64,000 nt of DNA from Listeria kieliensis (GCF_003369925.1 NZ_LARY01000003.1:1-64000); one strand, 5' to 3'; counted from the stretch's first letter, positions 16,929 to 25,451 are shown. Numbers and translations are program-made. Notes: generated by a model not told the origin, from the sequence alone.

Positions 16929-16966
16929 AAAAGCTGGATGCGGCTTCTCCCGCTCCAGCTTTTGCT
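16926..16966. terminator. Bidirectional terminator after mrp operon
   Basis: AAAAGCTGGA-GCGG and CC-GC-TCCAGCTTTT arms with T-runs on both strands, between mrpG and the converging thioesterase gene. Confidence 0.85.
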
Positions 16967-16969
16967 TTG

Positions 16970-17344
16970 TCATTTTATGCGTTTTGTGCGAACTGCCACC
17001 GTGCAGCGACTTATACAAATCAGTTCACCTGCATCATTTGTAATCCGAATTTGCCAAACTTGTGTAGAACGTCCAATATGCATGGGAGTTGCTTCCGCAT
17101 GAACGAAGCCCTGCTCCACACTTTTTATATGATTGGCATTAATTTCTTGTCCGAAAACAACTTGATTCTTTTCGATATTTTCTCCTGCTCCAAGACTCGC
17201 CGCATGTTCTGCAAGAGCAACGGAAACCCCGCCATGTAGATAGCCAAACGGTTGTTTAACTTGATCGGTCACAAGCAGTTCAAGCTCCACGCGGTGTTTT
17301 GAAACCATCACTTGTTTTATGCCAATATACTCTCCAAAATCCAT
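16970..17344 (-). CDS. hotdog-fold acyl-CoA thioesterase (PaaI/MenI-like)
   Basis: 124-residue single hotdog domain. HGGVSVALAEHAAS (residues ~37-50) is the catalytic helix region of the PaaI/YuxO family, in which a Glu/Asp in the helix activates water. The Bacillus relative YuxO lies in a similar neighbourhood next to mrp, and members act as 1,4-dihydroxy-2-naphthoyl-CoA thioesterase in menaquinone synthesis. That role is possible here but not proven. Ends against the mrp terminator. Confidence 0.82.
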   Translation of the reverse strand: MDFGEYIGIKQVMVSKHRVELELLVTDQVKQPFGYLHGGVSVALAEHAASLGAGENIEKNQVVFGQEINANHIKSVEQGFVHAEATPMHIGRSTQVWQIRITNDAGELICISRCTVAVRTKRIK

Positions 17345-17448
17345 ATTCTCACCTCTTTGTTTCCATTATATCGGAAAACTCGGTTTTTTGCGGGCTTTTA
17401 TGTGGTAATATAAAAAGAGAATATATGTAGTAGACTGGGGCGATTTTG

Positions 17449-17928
17449 ATGGTATTGGAAAATGTGCCACTCGTGGCATCGATCGTAGCAATTTTATTTG
17501 CGCAATTTGTAAAGGTACCGATTCGATTAATGATTTCACGGAAAATAGAATGGGGCTTGATGTTTTCAACAGGTGGGATGCCAAGTTCTCATTCAGCAGC
17601 AGTAACAGCACTTATGACAACACTTGCGATCGAGCACGGATTTGATTCCCCTTATTTCGCCATTGCTGTTGTATTCGGCATTATCGTAATGTTCGATGCA
17701 ACTGGTGTAAGACGCCAAGCTGGTGAACAAGCAGCTGTCCTCAATAAACTTGTCACTGATTTCCAAGAATTTGTTGAACATGCCAAGGGACTAACGGCAC
17801 CAGAACAAGCAGAGAAACAAAAACACTTGAAGGAACTTCTTGGTCACAAACCGATGGAAGTTTTTTTCGGGGCAATTACAGGAATTGGCATTGGACTTTT
17901 GATTGCTTGGTTAATGGGTAGTTTCTAA
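17449..17928 (+). CDS. yuiD: divergent PAP2-family membrane protein (YuiD)
   Basis: 159-residue membrane protein of the YuiD family, related to PAP2 phosphatases. Conserved blocks are GGMPSSHSAAVTAL (residues ~43-56), DATGVRRQAGEQA (~83-95) and LGHKPMEVFFGA (~132-143). The Ser-His pair and the arginine/histidine of a phosphatase-like site are therefore present. Function is not established in any organism I recall. GGGGCG lies before ATG 17449. Confidence 0.85.
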   Translation: MVLENVPLVASIVAILFAQFVKVPIRLMISRKIEWGLMFSTGGMPSSHSAAVTALMTTLAIEHGFDSPYFAIAVVFGIIVMFDATGVRRQAGEQAAVLNKLVTDFQEFVEHAKGLTAPEQAEKQKHLKELLGHKPMEVFFGAITGIGIGLLIAWLMGSF

Positions 17929-18009
17929 TTCATTATTCACCAATCTGTCACACACTTTGTTTTTGGAACATGCTACAATGGTTCTATAAAGGAAAAGGAA
18001 GTGAACCTC

Positions 18010-18450
18010 GTGGCACGTGTTATTCGCTTTTTAGAAGAACATTCAGACGAACTCATCAATTACTGGTTTAGCACTTATTATGTTAAATCTGAGGAATATC
18101 AAGAGCGTAAGTGTATTCCTGGCTATTTAGACGCACAATATTCGGAAGCAAAACGCTTATTCGTCCAATCGCTAAAAAAATGTTCTACAAAAGACGTTAC
18201 TGAATCTGTCCGAAATATTGGAGAAGACAGACGTGACATGAATATAGACATCGAAGACATGCTTAAAAGTCACTTTGATTTTTATACAGCCCTCATGGAA
18301 TTTATAACGATCCATCATGATAAGAAAAACTTAGACTGTTCTGTGAAGGAACTTTTTTCTGCACTGCTTGAACTGCGAAAAATCGAAACGTCATCTGCCC
18401 TTGAGCTTTATAAGGGATATACGATTGAACCAAGCTCTACGCGTTTTTAA
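18010..18450 (+). CDS. conserved hypothetical cytosolic protein
   Basis: 146-residue soluble protein, rich in charged residues and predicted almost wholly helical, with no membrane segment. Start GTG 18010 is chosen because AAGGAA lies nine bases upstream; an in-frame GTG at 18001 would overlap that site. The stretch EELINYW-like near the start and the long helix SHFDFYTALMEFITIHH resemble helical sensory N-terminal domains of RsbR-type or kinase proteins, but no output domain is attached. I do not recognise a family. It is monocistronic with a clear terminator. Confidence 0.7.
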   Translation: MARVIRFLEEHSDELINYWFSTYYVKSEEYQERKCIPGYLDAQYSEAKRLFVQSLKKCSTKDVTESVRNIGEDRRDMNIDIEDMLKSHFDFYTALMEFITIHHDKKNLDCSVKELFSALLELRKIETSSALELYKGYTIEPSSTRF

Positions 18451-18470
18451 TTGTTATTTTTATTATCTAT

Positions 18471-18508
18471 GAAAAAGCATTTTCCGTTAGTGGGAAATGC
18501 TTTTTCGA
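18471..18508 (+). terminator. Terminator after hypothetical gene
   Basis: AAAAAGCATTTTCC and GGAAATGCTTTTT form a long hairpin with a T-run. Confidence 0.85.
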
Positions 18509-18613
18509 TCTAGTCAGCTTCTCTTCAAACTGTAAAAAAAATTAGTCTCATCTTTTATTTTTAGGCCGTGCTTTCTATGTTACAATTGCATTAGCGAGGA
18601 AGGGGGATAATTA

Positions 18614-19477
18614 ATGAAAATACCTGTTTATGTAGCAAGCGCTTTTAGCAAAGACCATAAAGGCGGAAATAAAGCTGGAGTAGTATTCGAACAGGATATA
18701 AACGCACTGACTGCTGTTCAAAAAATCGCCATAGCCAAACAGTTAGGTTATGCAGAAACTGCGTTTATATCAGCATCCGAAAAGGCTGACTACAAGTTTG
18801 AGTTTTTCACTCCAAAAGAAGAAGTTGATTTGTGTGGTCATGCAACAATTGGCTCTTTTGCAATTCTCATGCATTTAAACAAGCTCTCTCGCAGTCATTA
18901 TACGATCGAGACAAACAACAGTGTCCTGACTATCACTATACAAGATGATAACTTATTCATGGAACAAAACAATCCAGTGTTCGGTGATACCATCCCTAAA
19001 AGCCAGTTCAGCGACTGTTTTGATGTTAGCTTGATAGAGGAAAAATATCCCATTCAAATTGTCTCTACCGGATTAAAAGATATTTTAATCCCAATAAAAA
19101 GTAAAACCGCATTACATACCCTACAACCCAATTTTGAAAAAATCAAAGAAATCAGCGAACATTATAATGTTGTAGGAACACATCTATATGCTTTTGATAA
19201 TACTCAAATTATCACTAGAAATTTCGCCCCACTATATGACATCAATGAAGAAGCTGCAACTGGAACTTCAAACGGCGCATTAGCTTGTTATCTTTATGAG
19301 CATCGCTATTTACAACAAGACACTTACATATTTGAACAAGGTTATTCTTTACATTCACCTTCTGAAATTTTAGTTACATTATCTACTACTAGTAAAAATG
19401 AAATCGACAAAGTATGGGTCGGCGGAAAAGGTTATTATAGCGAGACTAAATACTTAAATCTAGATAGCTTAAAATAA
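18614..19477 (+). CDS. PhzF-family isomerase/epimerase
   Basis: 287-residue protein of the PhzF/diaminopimelate-epimerase-like fold. The N-terminal NKAGVVFE loop and YAETAFI (catalytic Glu near residue 46) match PhzF. The second-half motif EAATGTSNGALACYL (near 217) is the mirror-image glycine-rich loop. Other PhzF members isomerise cyclic or amino-acid-derived substrates; the substrate here is unknown and no phenazine genes are nearby. Codon use is more A/T-rich than in the flanking ndh and yuiD genes, which hints at separate ancestry. GGAAGGGGG precedes the ATG; a bidirectional terminator follows. Confidence 0.85.
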   Translation: MKIPVYVASAFSKDHKGGNKAGVVFEQDINALTAVQKIAIAKQLGYAETAFISASEKADYKFEFFTPKEEVDLCGHATIGSFAILMHLNKLSRSHYTIETNNSVLTITIQDDNLFMEQNNPVFGDTIPKSQFSDCFDVSLIEEKYPIQIVSTGLKDILIPIKSKTALHTLQPNFEKIKEISEHYNVVGTHLYAFDNTQIITRNFAPLYDINEEAATGTSNGALACYLYEHRYLQQDTYIFEQGYSLHSPSEILVTLSTTSKNEIDKVWVGGKGYYSETKYLNLDSLK

Positions 19478-19480
19478 TTA

Positions 19481-19522
19481 AAAAAAAGCACATTGCTTAA
19501 GTTAAGCAATGCGCTTTTTTTA
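19481..19522. terminator. Bidirectional terminator phzF-like / ndh
   Basis: AAAAAGC-CATTGCTTAA and TTAAGCAATG-GCTTTTT form a long hairpin with T-runs on both strands. Confidence 0.85.
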
Positions 19523-19526
19523 TGCC

Positions 19527-20738
19527 TTATTTATAGAATTTGAACTTTCCTTTACTCATCATTGTACCAAGTCCACCAATTAATAATAGCGCACGGTCAT
19601 CAATGACTTTCTTCATAAAGGAAGCGGGATAGCCTTTGATATTTTTACCAAAAACAACACCAATTGCATCGTTATCGCCTAGCGAGCAAACCGTTCCTTT
19701 TTCATGATATTCAAAATCAACAAGATCACTTTCACCTTTTATCAGTTTAGCTAAGTTGATCGCAGCAACATCTGCTTGTTGCATTGCAATTTGAGCAGTT
19801 GTTGGGTACGGGCGATCATTCGCTGGATTGATAATAAGTGAGCAGTCACCAATGATTAGAATTTCTTCATTACCAGGAACCGTCAAATTATGATTTACTT
19901 TAACACGTCCACGACCTGCTTCAAATCCAGATGCTTCGATTACGCTGCTACCACGTACGCCAGCAGCCCAGATAATAGTACCTGCTTTAATTTCTTTTTC
20001 TTCTGTTTCACTTTCTGCATAACGAACACCTTCAGGAGTTGCCTCTTTAACAGGTTTTCCTACAAGGAACTCAACGCCGCGATCTTCCAGTACACCAACG
20101 CCGTAATCTACAAGAGTCTGATCAAATTGCGGTAATACTTTTGGAGCCGCTTCTAAACAGATAATCCGAACTTTTTCACGCGGAACATCATATTTTTTAA
20201 CAAGCTCAGGAATCCGGTTAGTTAGTTCTCCAAGGAACTCGATACCAGTAAAACCAGCGCCACCAACAATGATCGTAAGCAGTTCATCTTTTTGTTCTGT
20301 TTTCCATTTCGAGAATTGTTCTTCGATATGAGCACGAATTTCTTTAACAGATGGAATGCTCGTGATCGTAAGTGCGTATTCTTTTAGTCCTTTAATACCG
20401 AAAGTTTCAGCTTCTGAGCCAAGACCCACTAAAAGATAATCATAAGAAATATCTCCTTGATTTTTTAGTGTCACGGTTTTTTCGTCTTTATTGATCTTAA
20501 CGACTTCATCTTGAATAAAAGTCGTCTTATTGGAATCTACAACTTTTGAAATTGGATAAACCAATTTTTCTGGTTCTAGCGTTCCTGCTGCTGCTTCATG
20601 TAACCATGTTGTTTCTTGGTGATAGTCATTCTTGTTCACAAGAACAATTTCTGCTTCAGCATTTGCTTGTTGTAACTTTCTAAGCGTCTTAAGTCCACCG
20701 TATCCTGCGCCTAAAATGACAACTTTTGGTTTACTCAT
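19527..20738 (-). CDS. ndh: type II NADH dehydrogenase (NADH:quinone oxidoreductase)
   Basis: 403-residue monotopic flavoprotein that passes electrons from NADH to menaquinone without pumping protons. The FAD site is VVILGAGYGGLKTL at residues 5-18, the NADH site IIVGGAGFTGIEFLGEL near 158-174, and the second FAD motif ILIIGDCS near 292. The C-terminal amphipathic membrane anchor is seen near 365-400. It resembles Bacillus YumB/Ndh. It lies divergent to the ferredoxin-NADP reductase gene across a 440-base regulatory region. Confidence 0.93.
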   Translation of the reverse strand: MSKPKVVILGAGYGGLKTLRKLQQANAEAEIVLVNKNDYHQETTWLHEAAAGTLEPEKLVYPISKVVDSNKTTFIQDEVVKINKDEKTVTLKNQGDISYDYLLVGLGSEAETFGIKGLKEYALTITSIPSVKEIRAHIEEQFSKWKTEQKDELLTIIVGGAGFTGIEFLGELTNRIPELVKKYDVPREKVRIICLEAAPKVLPQFDQTLVDYGVGVLEDRGVEFLVGKPVKEATPEGVRYAESETEEKEIKAGTIIWAAGVRGSSVIEASGFEAGRGRVKVNHNLTVPGNEEILIIGDCSLIINPANDRPYPTTAQIAMQQADVAAINLAKLIKGESDLVDFEYHEKGTVCSLGDNDAIGVVFGKNIKGYPASFMKKVIDDRALLLIGGLGTMMSKGKFKFYK

Positions 20739-21016
20739 CTGTAATCACATCTACTTTCCCTTTATATTTTTTTCACAAACTACTATGCAAATGATTCCTT
20801 TTGGACAGTAAGCGTAGAGACCTGCGCTGATACATCTACCCTGCGTGAAAAATACCACTTATAACTATAATGATAGTCGTTTTTCAACTAGATTTCAAGC
20901 CATAAAACGCCATTACCTAAAGGAATTTAAATGGTCTGGTTTTTAAACAAACAGAAAAACGTCTAACTAATCATTTTGACTGTTTTGTTACATTTTTAAC
21001 AAACAATTGGTCTATC

Positions 21017-21032
21017 AAGAAAGCGCTTTCTT
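21017..21032. promoter_or_regulatory. CcpA cre-like palindrome
   Basis: AAGAAAGCGCTTTCTT is a perfect 16-base palindrome whose core AAAGCGCTTT is identical to strong catabolite-responsive elements. Only the outer T...A of the TGAAAGCGCTTTCA consensus differ (A and T here). It lies ~90 bases upstream of the -10 of the reductase gene. CcpA binding is inferred. Confidence 0.45.
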
Positions 21033-21052
21033 TTTTTACTATTCAAAAAAGA

Positions 21053-21070
21053 TTGTGAAATAAATCACTT
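21053..21070. promoter_or_regulatory. Rex-like operator
   Basis: TTGTGAAATAAATCACTT: the left half TTGTGAA is the perfect Rex half-site and the right half keeps TCAC, with the standard four-base centre. A redox (NADH/NAD+) repressor between genes for NADH dehydrogenase and a flavin reductase makes sense, but one half is imperfect. Confidence 0.35.
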
Positions 21071-21120
21071 CATTTTTTATGTGCTTTTAAGTTAAACTAC
21101 CTTCTTTTCAATTGAGTTTA

Positions 21121-21129
21121 TGCTAGAAT
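21121..21129 (+). promoter_or_regulatory. Extended -10 promoter of reductase gene
   Basis: TGC-TAGAAT, ~50 bases before the start codon and ~40 before GGAGGGG. No good -35. Confidence 0.45.
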
Positions 21130-21181
21130 AGATGTGTTATGTAAGTGCATAATAGTTCTTTGCAATTGGAGGGGAACATAT

Positions 21182-22177
21182 TTGGATAAAAATACCAAAA
21201 TTTATGATATTACAATCGTCGGAGGTGGTCCAGTTGGACTTTTTGCGGCGTTTTACGGAGGCATGCGAAATGTAAGTGTTAAAATCATTGAAAGTTTGCC
21301 TCAGCTTGGTGGACAGCTTTCTACACTCTACCCTGAAAAATATATTTATGACATTCCAGGTTTTCCGAAAGTTCGGGCGCAAGAACTGGTAAATAATTTG
21401 ATTGAACAAATGAATCCTTTCTCACCGGAAATTTGTCTCGGTGAAACCGTTACTTCGATTGAAAAAGAAGCGGATGGGACTTTTGAAATTTTGACAGATC
21501 AGGATACTCATTACAGCAAAACAATTATCATTACTGCTGGAAATGGCGCTTTCGAACCACGCAAACTCCAACTAGATGAAGCCGTACAATATGAAAATAA
21601 AAACTTGCATTATTTCATCAACGATTTAAACCGTTTTAAAGGCCGCAATGTAGCTGTCTGCGGTGGTGGAGACTCTGCTGTCGACTGGGCCTTGATGCTT
21701 GAGCCGATTGCAAATTCGGTTGCAATTGTTCACCGTAGAGCGACTTTTCGCGCCCATGAACATAGCGTAGAGCGACTGCAAAATTCAAACGTCGAAATTT
21801 TAACACCTTTCATTCCAACAGCGCTAATTGGAAATGAATCAGGAATCGAAAAAGTTATTTTAAATGAAGTAAAAGGCGAACAAGAAAAAGAGCTCGTCCT
21901 TGATGACTTTATCGTTAATTACGGCTTTGTTTCATCACTTGGCCCAATCAAAAATTGGAATCTTGAAATTGAGCGAAACTCGATTCTTGTCAATTCAAAA
22001 ATGGAGAGTTCAATTCCAGGCATTTACTGTGCGGGCGATATCTGTACCTATGATGGTAAAGTCAAACTCATCGCAACTGGTTTCGGGGAAGCCCCAACTG
22101 CAGTAAACAATGCGGTTGCGTTTATCGACCCTGGAACAAGAGCACAACCCATGCACTCTACTTCGTTATTTTCTTAA
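21182..22177 (+). CDS. ferredoxin--NADP+ reductase, thioredoxin-reductase type (YumC-like)
   Basis: 331-residue flavoprotein. The FAD motif [17 protein letters not shown] opens the protein, NAD(P) motif [15 protein letters not shown] lies near residue 157, and GIYCAGDI near 280. It resembles thioredoxin reductase but lacks the CxxC redox pair (the segment before the NADPH domain has none), which is the mark of the TrxR-like ferredoxin/flavodoxin-NADP reductases such as Bacillus YumC. Start TTG 21182 is chosen because GGAGGGG lies seven bases upstream; the earlier in-frame ATG at 21134 overlaps the promoter. Own terminator. Confidence 0.9.
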   Translation: MDKNTKIYDITIVGGGPVGLFAAFYGGMRNVSVKIIESLPQLGGQLSTLYPEKYIYDIPGFPKVRAQELVNNLIEQMNPFSPEICLGETVTSIEKEADGTFEILTDQDTHYSKTIIITAGNGAFEPRKLQLDEAVQYENKNLHYFINDLNRFKGRNVAVCGGGDSAVDWALMLEPIANSVAIVHRRATFRAHEHSVERLQNSNVEILTPFIPTALIGNESGIEKVILNEVKGEQEKELVLDDFIVNYGFVSSLGPIKNWNLEIERNSILVNSKMESSIPGIYCAGDICTYDGKVKLIATGFGEAPTAVNNAVAFIDPGTRAQPMHSTSLFS

Positions 22178-22186
22178 GTACAACTT

Positions 22187-22218
22187 AAAAGGGACTTGGC
22201 GTTTGCCAAGTCCCTTTT
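22187..22218 (+). terminator. Terminator after reductase gene
   Basis: AAAAGGGACTTGGC-GTTT-GCCAAGTCCCTTTT, a perfect 14-pair hairpin. Confidence 0.9.
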
Positions 22219-22250
22219 CTCCGTTAAAGACTCTATCATGGTTTTGTTTT

Positions 22251-22415
22251 TCATCTATTCTCTTGCTTTATTAAGCGTCTCTCTTTATCACTGTAAATCT
22301 GTTGTTGAATGCGGTGCATCCGGGCTCTAAGTTCTTGCAATTCCCGTTCAAGTGAAGCATTCTCTTCTTTTTGCTTCTTGTTTTGAAGTAAACCTTGCTT
22401 GATCCTCCTTAGCAT
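22251..22415 (-). CDS. small coiled-coil protein (54 aa)
   Basis: A 54-codon frame (start MLRRIKQGLL, end KQENR) with GAGGTGAT placed about nine bases before ATG 22415. Two thirds of the residues are charged or glutamine, with a heptad-like stretch ASLERELQELRARMHRIQQQ, so a single long helix or coiled coil is expected; there is no membrane segment. Codon choice resembles real genes and the frame is closed. I recognise no family. It lies between converging and diverging partners and would be transcribed alone. Confidence 0.6.
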   Translation of the reverse strand: MLRRIKQGLLQNKKQKEENASLERELQELRARMHRIQQQIYSDKERRLIKQENR

Positions 22416-22586
22416 CTCTTCATCACCTCATCTATTTATCTATCTCTCTATAGCTAAATACTATCATAATTTACAGCCCTATAACGAAAAATGTCGTAAA
22501 AAGTCTATTCTAGGTCATAAACAACTAATGTAAGCGCTTTATTTTAAAAATTAGTGTTGTAGTTTAAATAATCTGTAATTTTATAC

Positions 22587-22612
22587 GTTTTCTACAGAAC
22601 AAATTCGGGAAA
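22587..22612 (+). promoter_or_regulatory. Sigma-B promoter of SDR gene
   Basis: GTTTTC, 14 bases, GGGAAA: matches the Listeria/Bacillus sigma-B pattern GTTT-N13-15-GGGWAW. It lies ~40 bases before the start codon. As I recall, the L. monocytogenes counterpart (lmo2391) belongs to the sigma-B stress regulon, which agrees. Confidence 0.65.
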
Positions 22613-22650
22613 AGTAAATTATTCCTTATGCTAAAGGAGGAGACGATTAA

Positions 22651-23271
22651 ATGAAAGTTTTAATTATAGGGGCAAATGGACAAATTGGCAGAAAAATTGT
22701 TCGTCTGCTTAGTCCCACAAATTTTGTGCGTGCAATGGTACGTAAAGCAGAACAAATGCCAGATTTAGAAAGTCTAGGAGGTCATCCTATTATCGGTGAT
22801 TTGGAAAAAGATTTCAGCTACGCTTACGACGAAATCGACGCTGTCGTGTTTGCTGCAGGATCCGGTGGGCAAACGGGCGCGGACAAGACGATTGCGGTCG
22901 ATCAATTTGGCGCGATAAAAGCGATAGAAACCGCAAAGGAGTATGGCGTAAAGCGTTTTGTACTCATTAGTTCCCTTTTCGCTGGTGAGCCTGAAAAAGG
23001 GCCTAAATCGCTTGAGACTTATCTTGAAGCCAAAGGCCGAGCAGACGATGCCCTGATAACTAGCGGACTTGAGTATACTATCTTGCGGCCAACTACACTT
23101 TCGAATGATGAGCCTACTGGGAAAGTTGCCGACGTTACTTCATTTGGCGAATCAACTGTGACTCGCGCAGATGTTGCTGCTTTCGTTACGGCAGTTTTAC
23201 CAGAAGAAAAAACTTTTAAAAAAATTTATACGTTTGCTAATGGCGATATACCAATTAAGGAATATCTCTAA
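22651..23271 (+). CDS. NAD(P)-binding SDR, atypical extended type (YhfK-like)
   Basis: 206-residue Rossmann protein of the NmrA/YhfK group. The dinucleotide motif IIGANGQIGRKIVRLL is at residues 4-19, DAVVFAAGSGGQTGADKT near 63 and the RFVLISSLF strand near 105. The classical YxxxK pair is replaced by YLEAKGRADDAL, as in many atypical SDRs; the substrate is unknown. AAAGGAGGAG precedes ATG 22651. Sigma-B control (promoter at 22587-22612) suggests a general stress role. A hairpin terminator closes it. Confidence 0.88.
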   Translation: MKVLIIGANGQIGRKIVRLLSPTNFVRAMVRKAEQMPDLESLGGHPIIGDLEKDFSYAYDEIDAVVFAAGSGGQTGADKTIAVDQFGAIKAIETAKEYGVKRFVLISSLFAGEPEKGPKSLETYLEAKGRADDALITSGLEYTILRPTTLSNDEPTGKVADVTSFGESTVTRADVAAFVTAVLPEEKTFKKIYTFANGDIPIKEYL

Positions 23272-23279
23272 CCATATTT

Positions 23280-23313
23280 AAAAGCATCTCTATTAAATTT
23301 GAGATGCTTTTTT
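23280..23313. terminator. Terminator after SDR gene
   Basis: AAAAGCATCTC pairs with GAGATGCTTTT, with T-run on the plus strand. The reverse reading also forms a hairpin and could stop the polysaccharide operon arriving from the right, though it is ~330 bases after that operon's last stop. Confidence 0.85.
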
Positions 23314-23640
23314 CTATTTGTATGTTCCCTTTCCACCATATTTATTTCGTGAATGAAAATGAAGCTTTAAAAAGAGACTAAGAAAAAACATTGAAGTGAT
23401 TTTGAGACAATTATGTGACATGAAAATTTTAAATATAATGCACCTTTTTCTTGCCAAATATATTCGTGAACACGAAGCAGAAGAAACAACCTGGCTAGGC
23501 GTAAATTTCATCATTCTTTTAAGTAAAAAAATAGACGTAAACGGTTGATGGTTCAAACAACAATTTTTTTCGAAGGCTAGGTGGCCTGATGTTCTTTAAG
23601 GCAATATTCCGTTTGAATAGACAAATACTTATTTCTTTCT
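23314..23640. other. Gene-poor left edge of the polysaccharide island
   Basis: About 330 A/T-rich bases between the SDR terminator and the last island gene. A 42-codon plus-strand frame (23420-23548) is open, reads without a break well upstream of its ATG, and ends in SKKIDVNG, but has no ribosome-binding site. It may be a remnant. No transposase or clear attachment site is visible. Confidence 0.4.
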
Positions 23641-24678
23641 CTAGTAGTGATCCAAGAAGGTTAAAATTTCAATCACCCTTTGTTTATAAGTGGCAGATAG
23701 TTTTTTTACCCTTTCGTATCCTTTTTGTTTCATTCGTCCTACAACATCTAAACGATCAGAATAAAAATCAATTTTAGCATGCATCTCCTCTGAATCTGAA
23801 AAAAAATCAGCTTCTTCTCCTTCTACAAATAATGCTTTATGTTCATCTGTCCGCTCTGCTAAAAGAAAACCACCACAAGCTGGAATTTCAAAGGTGCGGG
23901 CTGTATGCTGCTCGTTAGAAAGATGAGTTAAAAAGCCTAGTGAAATATTGCTTGCCTCAAATACTTTTGCCATGTTTTGCATATATACGCCTTCATAGGT
24001 ACAAAAACGACGCAATTGATTATCTTTGGGTAACTTATTCCAGTTTGTCCCCCAAACCTTAAGGTCATAACCTCTTTTAGCAATTTCCTCCAGCCATTCG
24101 GATCGCTTTGCTTCCATTCTCCCGACAAAAGTCAGCATTGAGCCATAGTAACTTCGCTCAAATTCAGTCATGCCAGTTGGATGATGGATAGAAGGATCAT
24201 AAGCATATTGGGTTTGTACAACATTGGTACAACCATATTTCTTATATTTGGTCACCTCTGTTATTTTTGGAGTGACAACAATATCATATTCGGTAATCGC
24301 TTTGTTGAGTACTTTTGATGTATGATAGCGGTCGTCAAATAGAAAGTCAGGATGAAAATGAATAGTTTTCGCTCCAAGTTTTTTAGCATAAATAATTGTT
24401 TCTTTATCTACCCATAACCCTTTGACGACAAAAAAAAGGTCAGGCTTAGTTTTCTTCAAGGCATCCATGATTCGTTCATTAAACTGTTGATACTTTCGGG
24501 AATACGGCTTATTCATGATTCTCATATAGACACGTTCAGCTGGTGTGTAATGATAAAAGTAATAGTCAGTTGAAATAGTAATCACCTGAAAATCGAGTGA
24601 TCGAAAACCGTCAAAAAATGATTGGCTATTAGCTCCTGGAAAGGTAGCGCCTACACACAGCACTGTTCTTTTACTCAT
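23641..24678 (-). CDS. CgeB-like glycosyltransferase
   Basis: 345-residue protein resembling CgeB-type glycosyltransferases: a GT-B fold whose C-terminal half has LTFVGRMEAKRSEWLEEIA (~186-204) and the donor-site segment ARTFEIPACGGFLLAER (~265-281), matching the glycosyl-transferase 1_2 pattern RxFExxACG. The N-terminal half includes HFHPDFLFDD near residue 108. It is the last gene of the operon and overlaps the preceding gene by four bases (ATGA). The likely role is decoration of the polysaccharide or a linked glycan; donor and acceptor are unknown. Confidence 0.7.
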   Translation of the reverse strand: MSKRTVLCVGATFPGANSQSFFDGFRSLDFQVITISTDYYFYHYTPAERVYMRIMNKPYSRKYQQFNERIMDALKKTKPDLFFVVKGLWVDKETIIYAKKLGAKTIHFHPDFLFDDRYHTSKVLNKAITEYDIVVTPKITEVTKYKKYGCTNVVQTQYAYDPSIHHPTGMTEFERSYYGSMLTFVGRMEAKRSEWLEEIAKRGYDLKVWGTNWNKLPKDNQLRRFCTYEGVYMQNMAKVFEASNISLGFLTHLSNEQHTARTFEIPACGGFLLAERTDEHKALFVEGEEADFFSDSEEMHAKIDFYSDRLDVVGRMKQKGYERVKKLSATYKQRVIEILTFLDHY

Positions 24679-25442
24679 AATTCACCTCTAGTGACCTGTT
24701 CAAATTTTAAATATAGTTTTTTATAATAGTCCGATTGATAGTGGGAAACGGAATGTCCAAATGGGTAGCGAACGTCTCCGATATAAGCTTCCCCCCGCAT
24801 ATTGATCACTTTCGCCTTTGGGAAAATGGTTAAAAAGTACTGATCAAGTTCCCGCCAAAGTTGATTGTATTTTGCGATTCGAGAAAGATTTTCATAAGAA
24901 CGCTCTCTCCCTTTTTCATCGATATAACGGGTCGTTAACTCTGCTTGATTTAAAATGAGCTGTTCTTCATCTAAGTAAGGCGAAATCTTTTCTTTAAACT
25001 GGCGAACCGCAGAAAGCCAATAGTTTAAAAATTGCTGCCAGTTGTCTTGACTAACTAATCTTTCAATAGACAAATCTTGTTGAATTCGGCTCTGCTCAAT
25101 AATAGGTGAGATAGTCACAGCTTGTTTAGCGCTAATAAATGCTACTTTTTTGAGTGCGTCTGCATATAAATCTATCATCAAAAAGTCTGGGGATTCTTGC
25201 TTTAGTTTTTGAAAAAAAGTTTTTTCAAAATCAGCAACAACAAACTTCTTTTTTTCAGGTGGAATATCTTCATAGTGATCAATTTCGAAGAAAAACGGCT
25301 CCGTCATGAGCGTGATCAGCGAAGAGTGAAACTGCGTAAAGACAACGGTATAATTTTTTTTATACTCAGGATTAAAATAATCATTCGAATTTAAGAAATT
25401 TCGACTAAAACACGTTCCGAGTACACCTATTTTTTGTACCAT
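24675..25442 (-). CDS. DUF6270-like putative SGNH-type capsule protein
   Basis: 255-residue soluble protein. It opens IGVLGTCFSRNFL, a GTCFSR block like that of DUF6270 proteins found in capsule and teichoic-acid loci (from memory). Ser13 sits where an SGNH hydrolase has its nucleophile. The C-terminus has GDVRYPFGHSVSHYQSDYY (~222-240), whose Asp and His could complete a catalytic set. No signal peptide or membrane segment. It is coupled to the CgeB-like gene (4-base overlap) and follows the alpha/beta-hydrolase gene by nine bases. Enzyme activity is unproven; O-acetyl or acyl chemistry on the glycan is a guess. Confidence 0.6.
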   Translation of the reverse strand: MVQKIGVLGTCFSRNFLNSNDYFNPEYKKNYTVVFTQFHSSLITLMTEPFFFEIDHYEDIPPEKKKFVVADFEKTFFQKLKQESPDFLMIDLYADALKKVAFISAKQAVTISPIIEQSRIQQDLSIERLVSQDNWQQFLNYWLSAVRQFKEKISPYLDEEQLILNQAELTTRYIDEKGRERSYENLSRIAKYNQLWRELDQYFLTIFPKAKVINMRGEAYIGDVRYPFGHSVSHYQSDYYKKLYLKFEQVTRGEL

Positions 25443-25451
25443 ATTATTTTT

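Larger units (their letters stand above)
20739..21181. other. Divergent regulatory region ndh / ferredoxin-NADP reductase
   Basis: 440 bases without a gene. The ndh half is A/T-rich, with a weak TTGAAA...TTATAA promoter candidate on the minus strand around 20870-20895. The right half holds a 16-base perfect palindrome (21017-21032), a Rex-like site (21053-21070) and an extended -10 (21121-21129). No small gene was found here. Confidence 0.5.

Noticed and set aside
21134-21181. Longer N-terminus for the ferredoxin-NADP reductase starting at ATG 21134
   Set aside because: It would begin almost at the -10 element and ignores the strong GGAGGGG seven bases before TTG 21182.
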